In this document: in pieces, positions 35,817-45,172 of the stretch | Layout of the letters: every line of letters begins with the position of its first letter | How positions within the stretch are numbered: position 1 is the first letter of the stretch | Assembly (NCBI GenBank): GCA_009744235.1 | Contig: WPHV01000005.1 | Span: 1-64,000 of the forward strand | Length of the DNA stretch: 64,000 nt | Direction of reading: 5' to 3' | Source: Gillisella vitis | Lineage (GTDB): Bacteria; Pseudomonadota; Alphaproteobacteria; Rhizobiales; Rhizobiaceae | Program-made: the position numbers and the translations under genes | Notes under the pieces: generated by a model | The model's input: only the letters and a program-made list of their open reading frames with translations | Told to the model about the DNA's origin: nothing | The model's database searches: none

Positions 35817-36848
35817 TCAGAAATATCCTTCGCGTTTCTTCTTTTCCATCGATCCGGACTGATCACGGTCGATAGCGCGACCCTGACGCTCGGAGACGGT
35901 CGCAATTTCCAGTTCGGCAATCACTTCATCCAGGGTCCGGGCTTCGGACCGGATCGCGCCGGTCAGCGGGAAGCAGCCCAGCGTGCGGAAGCGGATCGAT
36001 CCATGCTGCACCTGTTCGCCGGGCAGCAGTTCCAGCCGCTCATCTTCGGCCAGGATCATCATGCCATCACGCTCGATGTAAGGGCGCTTTTCGGCAAAAT
36101 AGAGCGGCACAAGCGGAATGTTTTCCGCCTGAATATAGCGCCAGATATCGACTTCCGTCCAATTGGACAGCGGGAAGGCCCGCACGCTTTCACCCCGGCG
36201 GATCATGCCGTTATAGACATTCCACAGTTCCGGGCGCTGGTTGCGCGGGTCCCATTTATGGTCAGGCGTGCGGAAGGAATAGATCCGCTCCTTGGCCCGC
36301 GAGGCTTCCTCATCGCGGCGCGCACCACCGAAGGCAGCGTCATATTTGCCGGCGTCCAGCGCCTGGCGCAGCGCCTCGGTCTTCATGATGTCGGTATAGA
36401 GCGCCGAACCGTGGGAGAAAGGCGTGACACCTTCGGTCTTGCCGCGCGGATTGGTATGGACGACCAGATCCAGATCATAGCGCTTGGCCATCTCGTCGCG
36501 GAAGGCAATCATTTCCCGGAATTTCCAACCGGTATCGATATGCAGCAGCGGAAACGGCACCCGGCCTGGATAGAAGGCCTTGCGCGCCAAGTGCAGCAGC
36601 ACGGACGAATCCTTGCCAATCGAATAGAGCATGACCGGGTTTTCGAACTCGCCGGCGACTTCGCGGAAAATATGGATTGCCTCGTTTTCCAGCGCCTTCA
36701 AATGCGGATCGAGCGGCGCACGGGCCACGACCTCCTTCGAATGCGGATCAAACTCGGACTGGTGCAGATGCATGACTTGATTTCCAGATGCGTGCGGCCC
36801 AGATTCGGGCTGCGATGACGGCTGCGGGGGCAGGCTCTGTACGGACAT
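35817..36848 (-). CDS. cysD: Sulfate adenylyltransferase subunit 2 (CysD)
   Basis: 343 residues, adenine-nucleotide alpha-hydrolase fold with the PP-loop [15 protein letters not shown], then [30 protein letters not shown] and a C-terminal [18 protein letters not shown]...KKKREGYF that is diagnostic for CysD. It makes adenylyl sulfate from ATP and sulfate together with CysN. The N-terminus is about 30 residues longer than in enterobacteria (rich in Pro, Ser and Gln), so the true start may be the internal ATG at MHLHQSEFD. Followed at once by cysN. Confidence 0.94.
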   Translation of the reverse strand: MSVQSLPPQPSSQPESGPHASGNQVMHLHQSEFDPHSKEVVARAPLDPHLKALENEAIHIFREVAGEFENPVMLYSIGKDSSVLLHLARKAFYPGRVPFPLLHIDTGWKFREMIAFRDEMAKRYDLDLVVHTNPRGKTEGVTPFSHGSALYTDIMKTEALRQALDAGKYDAAFGGARRDEEASRAKERIYSFRTPDHKWDPRNQRPELWNVYNGMIRRGESVRAFPLSNWTEVDIWRYIQAENIPLVPLYFAEKRPYIERDGMMILAEDERLELLPGEQVQHGSIRFRTLGCFPLTGAIRSEARTLDEVIAELEIATVSERQGRAIDRDQSGSMEKKKREGYF

Positions 36849-36930
36849 AAAACATATTCCTAGTTGCCGATGACGGGTCTTGGCTAGTCTTCAACGAGAA
36901 AAACCTCGCCAAAAGCCCAGAAAACGGCTG

Positions 36931-37680
36931 TTAAAGGGAACTGGAATTCAGTGATGGAATGGCAGCGTCCGGCACATGCAGGCCGCATTCGCGCTTCTCG
37001 TCGTTTTCCCACCACCAGCGGCCGGCCCGCTCAGGCTCGCCCGGCTTGATCGCACGGGTGCAGGGTTCACAGCCAATCGAGGGATAGCCGCGCGCATGCA
37101 GCGGGTTGATTGGCACAGCCTCGCTCTCTACGTAGGCGTTGATATCGTCCAGCGACCAGTCGGCCAGCGGGTTGATCTTGATCAGGTTGCGCTCGGCGTC
37201 ATATTCGGCGAACGGCGTGGTGGCGCGATTGCCGGACTGGCTGCGGCGCAGGCCCGTAACCCAGACCGAAGCGCCTTGCAGCGCCCGCGCCAGAGGAACA
37301 AGCTTGCGCACATGACAGCACGCATGGCGCGCTTCAACGCTCTCGTAAAAGCCATTCAAGCCATATTTTGCCGCATAGGCGTCAATATCGTCCTGATCGG
37401 GCGCATATTGCGTTATGGAAATGCCGAAGCGCTCTTCGGTCTCGGCAATCAGATCGAGGGTCTCCTTGAACAGGCGGCCAGTCTGCAAGGTTGCTACCTC
37501 AATGGAGAGACCGGCAAGGCCGATTGCCGCCGTAATCACCTGATCCTCAAGGCCGAGGCTCGTGGTGAACACGGACCGACCGCCGAGTTCCTGCACAAGA
37601 CGCAGGCGGGCGGTGAGATCAAGATCAGCGAGAGCCGCGTCCAGGGTGGCAACGGCCTGAAGATTGGATTGCGATGTCAT
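36931..37680 (-). CDS. cysH: Adenylyl-sulfate reductase, [4Fe-4S] type (CysH)
   Basis: 249 residues of the PAPS/APS-reductase family. TSLGLEDQVI is the PP-loop variant, CCHVRKLVPL and GCEPCTRAI supply the two cysteine pairs that bind a [4Fe-4S] cluster, and ECGLH near the C-terminus holds the catalytic cysteine. The extra cysteine pairs mark an APS reductase that uses adenylyl sulfate directly, giving sulfite. First gene of the cysH-cysD-cysN block, 82 bases before cysD. Confidence 0.94.
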   Translation of the reverse strand: MTSQSNLQAVATLDAALADLDLTARLRLVQELGGRSVFTTSLGLEDQVITAAIGLAGLSIEVATLQTGRLFKETLDLIAETEERFGISITQYAPDQDDIDAYAAKYGLNGFYESVEARHACCHVRKLVPLARALQGASVWVTGLRRSQSGNRATTPFAEYDAERNLIKINPLADWSLDDINAYVESEAVPINPLHARGYPSIGCEPCTRAIKPGEPERAGRWWWENDEKRECGLHVPDAAIPSLNSSSL

Positions 37681-37734
37681 TCGTTCTACTTCCTAGCGGG
37701 CCTACTCAATGTCCGACCAAGGCCTACTCCCAAT

Positions 37735-37774
37735 GGCTGCGCTTGGCATAAACTGGCTGCGCCCGGCATAAGCC
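37735..37774. repeat. Tandem 20-bp repeat in the cysH upstream region
   Basis: GGCTGCGCTTGGCATAAACT (37735-37754) is followed directly by GGCTGCGCCCGGCATAAGCC (37755-37774), 16 of 20 identical. It lies 55 bases before the cysH start and could be a duplicated regulator site. Confidence 0.5.
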
Positions 37775-37962
37775 TGTCATTTTGCCAAGTATCGAGGTTT
37801 TTATCGTTAAAGGACAGGAATTGCCTTTTATGCTACCGCCAATGAGGAGCAAATATCACTCAAAGCCAAAGGTATAGCGCAATTCCTGCCGCCTCATCCT
37901 TGTCGCTCTTATCGCCCTTGCACCCTTTGCCCTTGCTCCTGTGGCTGCCCGTAAGCTTCATT

Positions 37963-38013
37963 CCAAACGAAAATGCTGACCAAACGAAAGCGCCGGCCAA
38001 ACGAAAACGCCGG
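37963..38013. repeat. Three tandem 17-bp repeats
   Basis: CCAAACGAAAATGCTGA, CCAAACGAAAGCGCCGG and CCAAACGAAAACGCCGG follow one another without spacer (37963-37979, 37980-37996, 37997-38013). The region lies between cysH and the second chemoreceptor gene and holds no coding frame. Confidence 0.7.
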
Positions 38014-38045
38014 AAAGCAAAGCTTCCCGGCGGAATGTCCTAGAT

Positions 38046-38065
38046 AAAAAGGGGATCTCCCCTTT
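38046..38065 (-). terminator. Terminator of the second chemoreceptor gene
   Basis: On the minus strand AAAGGGGA-GA-TCCCCTTT is followed by TTATC, with the T run fused to the stem, about 55 bases past the stop. Confidence 0.65.
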
Positions 38066-38119
38066 AAGCGGTGCAGCTACTGCGGTCGCAACGCCTCAGC
38101 AGCCTGGCAAACCAATGCC

Positions 38120-40102
38120 TCAAAACTCTTCCCAGGACTGATCGGCAGCAGCAGCCGTCGCTGACGATTTGCCAGAAAAGGCACTGGCGATTTTGCGACC
38201 AAGCGCACGAGCGGGCGAAGCTACCGGCGCCTGCGCCGCATGTGCGGAATGAACGGGAGTGCCGCGAACCGGCGCGGCATAGGCCGATCCAGCATTGAAC
38301 CCACTTTGTCCGCCGCCGGACAGCTTGAATTGCGACAGAAGCTGGTTCAGCGAAGCGACTTCTCTTGCCAGACCGTGGCTTGCAGCGGTGGATTCCTCCA
38401 CCATCGCCGCGTTCTTCTGGGTGTCCTGGTCCATCTGATTGACGGCAGTGTTGATCTGCTGGAGGCCGGACGATTGCTCATGGGCCGCCTCAACGATGGC
38501 GCTGACGTGACGGTTGATTTCCTGCACTTCGGCCACCATGGTTTCCAGTGCCACACCCGTTTCCCCCACCAGCTGTACACCGGACTGAACCTGGCTGTTG
38601 GAGGTGGTGATCAGCGCCTTGATGTCCTTTGCCGCATTGGCGGAACGCTGGGCCAATTCGCGCACTTCCTGAGCAACGACGGCAAAGCCCTTACCTGCTT
38701 CACCGGCACGCGCCGCTTCGACACCGGCATTCAGCGCCAGAAGATTGGTCTGGAAGGCGATTTCATCGATGACGCTGATGATGTTGGAAATCTCAGACGA
38801 TGACTTTTCGATCTGTTCCATGGCGATCACGGCGCGGCGCACCACTTCGCCAGATTGCTCTGCTCCGGCCTTGGTGCGCGAAACCAGGGTTCCCGCTTCC
38901 TGGGCGCGACGGGTCGAATCCTTCACCGTGGTGGTGATCTGCTCCAGGGCCGCGGCGGTTTCCTCGACGGAGGCTGCCTGCTGCTCGGTGCGCTTGGCCA
39001 GATCATCCGCCGCCGACTTTATTTCATTGGCGCCCGCATCGATTGCGTTTGCATTCTGGGCAACATGGGTCAGCGCTTCCTGCAATTTTTCAGCCGAGCT
39101 GTTGAAGCTGGCGCGCACGCCGTCCAGATGCGAAACGAAAGGCTGTCCAATGCGATAGGAGACATCGCCATCGGACAGATGCGAAAGCCCGCTGGCCAGA
39201 TTGTCGACCGCGAATTGGATATCCGCCGCTTCCCTGGCCTTTTGCTCCTCACGCTCCAGACGCTCTTTTTCCGAGAGGCTGCGATTGGCCGCGGTTTCCT
39301 GCTCCAGACGGACACGCTCGATGGCATTGTCGCGGAACACGCCGACAGCGACAGCCATCTGCCCGACCTCATCCTTGCGCGACAGGCCGGGTATCTCCTG
39401 CTGCGATTCACCGTTTGCTAGCGCTATCATCCGACTGCGAAGCTTATCGATCGGACCGATAATGCCACGCGAGGTGACGAACAGCGCCAAAAGGATGGCC
39501 ATCAGCATGACGCCGCCAAGAACCGACAGCGAGGTCAGGATCGTCGAATTGGTCTGATCAGTGAGATCATCGCTTTTCTTGAGAAGAGCGACGGAGTTCG
39601 CATTGTTCCAATCACGCAAGTCATCCCGCCATTTGGCAATCAACGGATCCGCCTTGAGCAGCACAAGTCTTGCTTCTGGACGCTTTCCATCAGCAACGAG
39701 TTGAACCGCCTCGTCGGTCAGAGCCTGAATGTCGCGGGCGCGGCTGGCAAATCTATCGATATCGCTGGTAAACTCCGGCGTCAGTGTCTTAGCTGTCTCC
39801 AGGCGCTTAAAAACGGTCGCAATCGCGTCCGTATAAGCCGCATTGACGCTTGCGACATCGACCGACCCAGCGTCATAAGAGACCATCTGGTAAGCGCCAT
39901 ATCCCATTGCTACAAGCGAGGTCGTGGCGCGGAACATCTGGCTTGCCGAAACGGTATCCGTCGTCATGAAGTCGGAATACTTCGTATCCGTCGATTTATA
40001 GCTGCTGGCCATATAGCCCAGGCCACCGATACTGATCACGCAGACCGGAACGATCAGCGACAAAATTTTCGTGCGAATGCTCGCATTGGCCAAAAAAGAC
40101 AT
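38120..40102 (-). CDS. Methyl-accepting chemotaxis protein
   Basis: About 660 residues. Transmembrane span at residues 12-32 (ILSLIVPVCVISIGGLGYM), a helical-bundle periplasmic sensor with a repeated QALTDEAVQL-type helix, a second span (ILTSLSVLGGVMLMAILLALFV), HAMP, a second HAMP-like linker and the MA domain with the tip [20 protein letters not shown]. The C-terminus SWEEF is again the CheR/CheB-docking pentapeptide after an Ala/Ser-rich flexible tail. ATG 40102 is preceded by AAGAGGCGAGG. Paralogous in its signalling half to the receptor at 6468-8453; ligand unknown. Confidence 0.93.
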   Translation of the reverse strand: MSFLANASIRTKILSLIVPVCVISIGGLGYMASSYKSTDTKYSDFMTTDTVSASQMFRATTSLVAMGYGAYQMVSYDAGSVDVASVNAAYTDAIATVFKRLETAKTLTPEFTSDIDRFASRARDIQALTDEAVQLVADGKRPEARLVLLKADPLIAKWRDDLRDWNNANSVALLKKSDDLTDQTNSTILTSLSVLGGVMLMAILLALFVTSRGIIGPIDKLRSRMIALANGESQQEIPGLSRKDEVGQMAVAVGVFRDNAIERVRLEQETAANRSLSEKERLEREEQKAREAADIQFAVDNLASGLSHLSDGDVSYRIGQPFVSHLDGVRASFNSSAEKLQEALTHVAQNANAIDAGANEIKSAADDLAKRTEQQAASVEETAAALEQITTTVKDSTRRAQEAGTLVSRTKAGAEQSGEVVRRAVIAMEQIEKSSSEISNIISVIDEIAFQTNLLALNAGVEAARAGEAGKGFAVVAQEVRELAQRSANAAKDIKALITTSNSQVQSGVQLVGETGVALETMVAEVQEINRHVSAIVEAAHEQSSGLQQINTAVNQMDQDTQKNAAMVEESTAASHGLAREVASLNQLLSQFKLSGGGQSGFNAGSAYAAPVRGTPVHSAHAAQAPVASPARALGRKIASAFSGKSSATAAAADQSWEEF

Positions 40103-40479
40103 TATGCCTCGCCTCTTAAAATTATGGGGGGGAAGGAACAGAGGGAGAGGCAAGCTCTCACGAACCTGACGCTGCTTTCTTGGCTTGGCAAGAGTGCGAC
40201 AGGCCACCCATCATGGGTGTTTTTACGATAGATTTCATATAGCACAATTAAGATTTAATATTTCCCTAAAATAGGTTGGGTAAATTCGAAAGGTCGAAGT
40301 CATACCCGCAACGAAAAATCCGCCCTCACCCGGACCGTAGAAATATTCGACCAGCAGGCATTGAAAACCGGTCGCCGGGACTCAATTTTGCCGCCGGCGC
40401 AAGGCCAGATTTGCAAAGAAAACCGTTTTGAGCAGGTCTGCGCGTGAAAGCACGAATCTCTAAACGACGCACACACAAC
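40103..40479. other. Intergenic region upstream of the second chemoreceptor gene
   Basis: About 375 bases between two minus-strand genes. The first part holds the chemoreceptor promoter region (an AT-rich stretch at 40225-40270 is the likeliest site); the rest shows no gene or repeat I can support. Confidence 0.35.
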
Positions 40480-40512
40480 AAAAAAGGCGAGGTCGCCTGA
40501 CAACCTCGCCTT
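40480..40512 (-). terminator. Rho-independent terminator of the lipoprotein gene
   Basis: On the minus strand AAGGCGAGGT pairs with ACCTCGCCTT around TGTCAGGCG-type loop sequence and is followed by a run of six T. Confidence 0.85.
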
Positions 40513-40605
40513 CATCCATTTTCGTGCACTTTAGAAGACACGGTTTCTAAAACCGGGCACCGTCAATTGACGTTTGCCCGACCTCTCATCACGCAGATCA
40601 CAGCA

Positions 40606-41022
40606 TTATGCGCCGCCCAGAAACTCTTCGCACCAGGTCTTGCCGCTTTCGACAGGCCTGTCGATGACAGGCTTGATCGCACGGATGACATAATCTGGAG
40701 AGACCGTGACCCGCACTTCGCAGCGCAGGTACTCGGTGCGCCCGGCCTTGGTGACCTTGCCGCGCTTGCCATCGGGCGTTTGCGCATAGGTCGGAGCGAC
40801 CGTGCGGGTCCTGAAGCCGCCGCGCCAGCTATAGACGGTAGCACCACCAGCCTGTTCGTCGTTGATCGGTGGTCCGAACTTGGCAAAGAAGGCGCCCGCT
40901 GGCTGGCCGACCCAGCGCTCTTCCACCAGATTTTTCTTCTGTACAGGTATGACACCCGATGTCGTGGTACATCCAGCCAGCGCCAGCGCCAAGCCAGCCG
41001 TCAGCATGATCCGAAAATTCAT
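40606..41022 (-). CDS. Small lipoprotein of unknown function
   Basis: 138 residues. MNFRIMLTAGLALALAGCTTT is a lipoprotein signal peptide with lipobox LAGC, so the mature protein starts at Cys18 and is probably anchored in the outer or inner membrane. The mature part (ERWVGQPAGAFFAKFGPP, YSWRGGFRTRTV, LRCEVRVTVSPDYVIRAI, WCEEFLGG) contains three cysteines besides the lipid-bearing one being followed by two. No named family is recognised. AAGGGA precedes the ATG and a strong terminator follows. Confidence 0.82.
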   Translation of the reverse strand: MNFRIMLTAGLALALAGCTTTSGVIPVQKKNLVEERWVGQPAGAFFAKFGPPINDEQAGGATVYSWRGGFRTRTVAPTYAQTPDGKRGKVTKAGRTEYLRCEVRVTVSPDYVIRAIKPVIDRPVESGKTWCEEFLGGA

Positions 41023-41381
41023 AATTCTGTCCCTTGGTAACCCGCTTCAAGCGGCCCGGCCGAGCAGAGCCCTGCCCCGGCCACACCTGTGCCACTTTGT
41101 CTTTCGCCTTTATCCCCAAAACCTTAAATTGGAAATCACCAAGTTTCTTGCTCACGTCAACTTGTTTCAAAACGGCAACAGTGAAATACCGCGAACCGAA
41201 ATTGATAAAAGATAATATTATTCATTAAATACAAATAATTAACTCAATTTTTCCGCAACCGTTCGAGGCACGCGGCACCCTCTGCGTGCGGCATTCTCAC
41301 CCCTGTTGAAAAGCCATGATTTTTTTAAAGCCACCCGCTTGTCTATTGTGAAACCCTGGTTTATACGGGCGCCACTGGTCA
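41023..41381. other. Intergenic region between the lipoprotein gene and tRNA-Pro
   Basis: About 360 bases, AT-rich around 41195-41250. Contains promoter sequence for both divergent units; no gene or repeat seen. Confidence 0.35.
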
Positions 41382-41458
41382 CGGAGTGTAGCGCAGTCTG
41401 GTAGCGCACCACGTTCGGGACGTGGGGGTCGAGTGTTCGAATCACTCCACTCCGACCA
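41382..41458 (+). tRNA. tRNA-Pro (CGG)
   Basis: CGGAGTGTAGCGCAGTCTGG begins the acceptor and D-arm. The anticodon stem CCACG/CGTGG holds TTCGGGA (anticodon CGG), the T-arm is GAGTGTTCGAATCACTC, and the acceptor closes with CACTCCG plus ACCA. This matches bacterial tRNA-Pro. Confidence 0.95.
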
Positions 41459-41795
41459 GGTCAAAGGCTTTTCCCGAAGGCTGTTTCCTCCTCACTATTT
41501 AAAGCACCTGCTTCTCGTGGTATCATCCTATACGATGTTATTTCGTGACCGTTTTTAACTGGCTGCGCAGTCACGGGCCTGAAGTTCCGGTATCTGGGAC
41601 TAGCCAAAAAATCATAATATGGAGGGATTTTTTTTAAATCCTGCACGGTAGAGGGAATTGTACCTTAACGAGAAGATTGTCATAAAGACATAAAAGGCTG
41701 GGTTGCAGACTGCGAACGCGGCAAGGTTCACCAAATGTCGTCATAATAATTTGTTTTTTCTGCATTATTTGTAAAAATCATTCCCCTCGGAGGGG
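41459..41795. other. Intergenic region between tRNA-Pro and the type I secretion genes
   Basis: About 340 AT-rich bases. No coding frame, repeat or attachment-site duplication of the tRNA end was seen. The type I secretion promoter should lie here, perhaps near 41740-41775. Confidence 0.35.
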
Positions 41796-43679
41796 ATGAT
41801 GCAGAGGCCGGACAGGTCTCAGCCAGGGGTGGCTGTTCTGTCGGGCTCCGATCCAGGGGTTTTCAATGATCAAGAACTATTCATGAGCCGGAATCAGGTC
41901 GCGCGCGGCGGCGTCGAGGAATTGCGGGCAGCGTTGGCGCGCAGCAAGGCGGGCTTCCTGTCCATTGCCCTGTTCAGTTTCTTCGTCAACCTCCTGATTC
42001 TAACCGGACCCTTGTTCATGCTTCAGGTCTATGACCGGGTGCTGGCGGCGCGCTCGGAAGCCACGCTTCTGGTCCTGTTCCTGCTGGTCATCCTGCTCTA
42101 TGCAATCATGGGCATTCTCGACCACGTCCGCTCACGCATCGCCGCCCGGATTGGGGCACGGCTCCAGAGCGAATTCGACATCAGGGTGTTTCGCGCCCTG
42201 CTCGATCGCTCCGCACTGGCGTCGAAGGGTATTACCGGACCACGCGGCATGCGCGATCTGGACGCCCTGCAAAAAATGCTGTCTTCCTCGGCGATTTTTG
42301 CCGTTTTCGACATTCCCTGGACGCCGGTTTTTCTGTTTGTGATCTTCGTTTTCCATCCATGGATGGGCTATCTGGCGCTGGCGGGCGGGCTGCTGCTGAT
42401 CGCGCTGACGCTGCTGAACCAGCGCGGGACGAAACGCATCCAGGCAAAAGCTGCCGATGCCAGCCGGATCAGCGACGAGATGACCATGGCCTTGGCCCGC
42501 GACGCCGAAACGGTCAAGGCCCTGGGCATGCGCAAGAGTGCGGCAACACGCTGGAGGGCGACGCGCCATACGGCGCTTGCCGCCAACATTGCCTATTCGG
42601 ATACCAATGGCTTTTACACCGCCATGTCCAAAACCTTCCGGATTTTCCTGCAATCGGCCATTCTGGCGCTCGGCGCCTGGCTGGTGCTGCGCGGCGAAAT
42701 CAAGGCTGGCGCGATGATCGCCGGATCGATCCTGATCGGTCGGGCGCTGGCCCCAATCGAGACGGCCATTTCCCAATGGGAATTGATGCAAAGGGCACAG
42801 GAAGGCTGGCGCAATCTATCACTCCTGCTGGAACAGATCCCCGAAGACGACACCCGCACCACGCTACCTCGCCCCCGCGCGCTGTTGCAGGTTCAACAGG
42901 TTACCGCCGTACCGCCTGGCGAAAACGTGGCGACGCTGCGGATGATGAGTTTCGAACTTGGCCCCGGCCACGCGCTGGGCGTGATCGGCCCCAGTGGCTC
43001 CGGCAAATCGACCCTTGCCCGGCTGCTGACCGGCGTCTGGCAGCCAATGGCGGGCAAGATCCGGCTGGACGGCGCCGCTCTGGACCAATATGGCCCTGAC
43101 GGGCTGGCCGACCATGTCGGCTACCTGCCGCAGGACGTGGTGCTGTTTGAAGGGACGATTGCCGAAAACATCGCCCGCCTCACCGCCGATCCCGACCCGG
43201 ACAAGGTGATTGCCGCCGCTCGCAAGGCCGCAGCCCATGAGATGATCCTGAAACTGCCGCAGGGGTACGACACCCCCCTGCCCGCAACCGGCCAGCGGCT
43301 TTCCGGTGGGCAGAAGCAGCGCATCGGCCTTGCCCGCGCGCTTTACGGCGATCCGGTCCTGCTTATTCTGGACGAGCCGAATTCCAATCTGGATGCCGAA
43401 GGCTCCGTGGCGCTGAACATGGCAATCCGCGCCCTCAAGGCCAGTGGCGGGGCCGCCGTGATCATGGCTCATCGCCCTGCGGCGATTGAGGAATGCGATC
43501 TGGTGCTGATCATGGACCATGGCGCCCGCACCGCTTTTGGCCCGCGCGACGAGGTGCTGCGCGCCCATCTGCGCAATGCCCAGCAAGTGGTTGGCACGCA
43601 GGGCAATACCAAACAGGCCTATGCCAAACAGGAAACCACCATGACCGGCTTCGTACCCGGCACCCCGCGTAAGCCTTAG
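41796..43679 (+). CDS. Type I secretion system permease/ATPase (PrtD-like)
   Basis: 627 residues. Six membrane spans in the first 330 residues (SIALFSFFVNLLILTGPLFMLQVYDRVL is the PrtD-type start), then an ABC ATPase with Walker A GPSGSGKST, Q-loop GYLPQDVVLFEGTIAENI, signature LSGGQKQRIGLARAL and Walker B LLILDEPNSNLD. No N-terminal peptidase domain, as in exporters of RTX proteins without leader processing. GGAGGGG sits directly before two ATGs (41796, 41799). It is followed after ten bases by its membrane-fusion partner. Confidence 0.93.
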   Translation: MMQRPDRSQPGVAVLSGSDPGVFNDQELFMSRNQVARGGVEELRAALARSKAGFLSIALFSFFVNLLILTGPLFMLQVYDRVLAARSEATLLVLFLLVILLYAIMGILDHVRSRIAARIGARLQSEFDIRVFRALLDRSALASKGITGPRGMRDLDALQKMLSSSAIFAVFDIPWTPVFLFVIFVFHPWMGYLALAGGLLLIALTLLNQRGTKRIQAKAADASRISDEMTMALARDAETVKALGMRKSAATRWRATRHTALAANIAYSDTNGFYTAMSKTFRIFLQSAILALGAWLVLRGEIKAGAMIAGSILIGRALAPIETAISQWELMQRAQEGWRNLSLLLEQIPEDDTRTTLPRPRALLQVQQVTAVPPGENVATLRMMSFELGPGHALGVIGPSGSGKSTLARLLTGVWQPMAGKIRLDGAALDQYGPDGLADHVGYLPQDVVLFEGTIAENIARLTADPDPDKVIAAARKAAAHEMILKLPQGYDTPLPATGQRLSGGQKQRIGLARALYGDPVLLILDEPNSNLDAEGSVALNMAIRALKASGGAAVIMAHRPAAIEECDLVLIMDHGARTAFGPRDEVLRAHLRNAQQVVGTQGNTKQAYAKQETTMTGFVPGTPRKP

Positions 43680-43689
43680 GAGAGCGACG

Positions 43690-45075
43690 ATGAGCCTGTT
43701 TTCCCAGACATCGACGCTGGCCTCCTCTTCCCCGGCCAATATGCCCTCATCTCCCTCGGCAAAGCCGTTGTCGTCCAACTCGGAAACCGTCTGGCAGGCC
43801 CGCGGTCACACGGCGCTTGGCTATGGCGCGCTGGCGGTCCTGGTGTTGGGGCTGGGTGCCTGGAGCACGCTGACCACCATCAAGGGCGCCGTGGTCGGCA
43901 GCGGCACGGTGGAGGTGGAAACCAACCGCCAGGTGGTCCAGCATCAGGCCGGTGGCATTGTGCAGGACTTGCTGGTCAAGGAGGGCGATGTCGTCCAGCC
44001 CGGCCAGGTTCTGCTCAGGATGGATGAAAAGCTCGACCAATCCGAGCTGACGATCATTGAAAACCAGTTGTTTTCGCTGCTTGGCAATGCCGGGCGGCTG
44101 ACTGCCGAGCAGGATGGCAAGAGCGAAATCAGCTTTGACCCCGAGCTTATTGAACGGGCAAAGACCGACGGCCATGTGCGCGAGATTATCGAGGGTCAGC
44201 GCAACCTGTTGCAGGCGCGCCAGGAAAACCGTGACAAACAGGTCGGGCAATTGCAGGAACGCAAGCACCAGACCGCCCAGCAAATCGAGGGCTTGAACGC
44301 CAAGCTCAATGCGCTGCGCCAGCAAAGACAATTGATCAGCGAGGAACTGGCCGTGCAGCAGAAATTGCTGCGCGACGGCCTGACCCAGACCAGCAAGGTG
44401 ATGACGCTGCAACGGTCCGAGGTCGAAGCGGATGGCGAGATCGCCTCGTCCATGGCCAGCATTGCCGAAAGCCGCGCCAAGATCGCCGAGATCGAAATCG
44501 CTATTCTGAACGTCAGTGGCGAACTGCGTGAACAATCGATCACCGATCTGCGCAATGCCGAAGCACAGATTGCCGAATTGCGCCAGAAACGGGTCTCTTC
44601 CCTGGAAACCCTTGGTCGCACCGAAGTGACCGCACCAACCGGCGGCGTGGTGTTCGGCCTGACCGTGCATGCGTTGCGCACCGTGGTCAAAGCGGCGGAA
44701 CCGATCCTCTATATCATCCCGCAGAATGTCGGGTTGGTGATCACCACCAATTTGCCGCCCAATGAAATCGATCAGGTGCATGTCGGCCAGAAGGCCGATC
44801 TGGTATTTGCCGCCTTCGATCGCCGCCAGACGCCGGATATCCATGGCACGGTGATCGAGGTTTCTGCCGACGTGTTCAACGATGAAAAAACCGGTAATAG
44901 CTTCTATAGGGCCAAGATCAGGCCCGATGAAAAGGAAATTGCTCGATTGGGGGATGTGCAAGTCCTGCCCGGAATGCCGGTTGAAACCTTTATCCAGACT
45001 ACAGAACGCTCGCCCTTCACCTACCTTACCAAACCGCTGGCCAGTTATTTCAACAAGGCATTCCGGGAGCGGTGA
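43690..45075 (+). CDS. Type I secretion membrane-fusion protein (HlyD/PrtE family)
   Basis: 461 residues. A short cytoplasmic N-terminus and one membrane span (ALGYGALAVLVLGLGAWSTLTTI) lead into the lipoyl/barrel-sandwich start VEVETNRQVVQHQAGGIVQDLLVKEGDVVQPGQ. A long alpha-helical hairpin (residues about 110-300, rich in Gln, Glu and Arg) and the closing VTAPTGGVVFGLTVH follow. AGGAGA precedes the ATG. It bridges the ABC exporter to an outer-membrane TolC protein, which is not encoded here; nor is a recognisable RTX substrate. Confidence 0.93.
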   Translation: MSLFSQTSTLASSSPANMPSSPSAKPLSSNSETVWQARGHTALGYGALAVLVLGLGAWSTLTTIKGAVVGSGTVEVETNRQVVQHQAGGIVQDLLVKEGDVVQPGQVLLRMDEKLDQSELTIIENQLFSLLGNAGRLTAEQDGKSEISFDPELIERAKTDGHVREIIEGQRNLLQARQENRDKQVGQLQERKHQTAQQIEGLNAKLNALRQQRQLISEELAVQQKLLRDGLTQTSKVMTLQRSEVEADGEIASSMASIAESRAKIAEIEIAILNVSGELREQSITDLRNAEAQIAELRQKRVSSLETLGRTEVTAPTGGVVFGLTVHALRTVVKAAEPILYIIPQNVGLVITTNLPPNEIDQVHVGQKADLVFAAFDRRQTPDIHGTVIEVSADVFNDEKTGNSFYRAKIRPDEKEIARLGDVQVLPGMPVETFIQTTERSPFTYLTKPLASYFNKAFRER

Positions 45076-45100
45076 CGCTACTGCATATTTAAAGCGCTAA

Positions 45101-45132
45101 AGCACCCTACGTTTTATAAAACGCAGGGTGCT
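45101..45132. repeat. Palindrome with CGTTTTATAAAACG core, bidirectional terminator candidate
   Basis: AGCACCCT-A-CGTTTTATAAAACG-C-AGGGTGCT is a 32-base palindrome with a single mismatch pair, lying between convergent genes. A second element with the same GCGTTTTATAAAACGC core occurs at 49468-49507, so this is a dispersed rhizobial intergenic repeat that probably also ends transcripts. Confidence 0.65.
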
Positions 45133-45172
45133 GTAAGGAAAACTCTAGCTTTACGCGTGGCCGTATATGCTG

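Noticed and set aside
37963..38013. CRISPR array
   Set aside because: The three repeats are directly adjacent with no spacers and no cas genes are present; no CRISPR array was seen anywhere in the window.
41382..41795. Integration site of a genomic island at tRNA-Pro
   Set aside because: No integrase gene and no duplicated tRNA 3' end were found downstream, and the following genes have ordinary composition.
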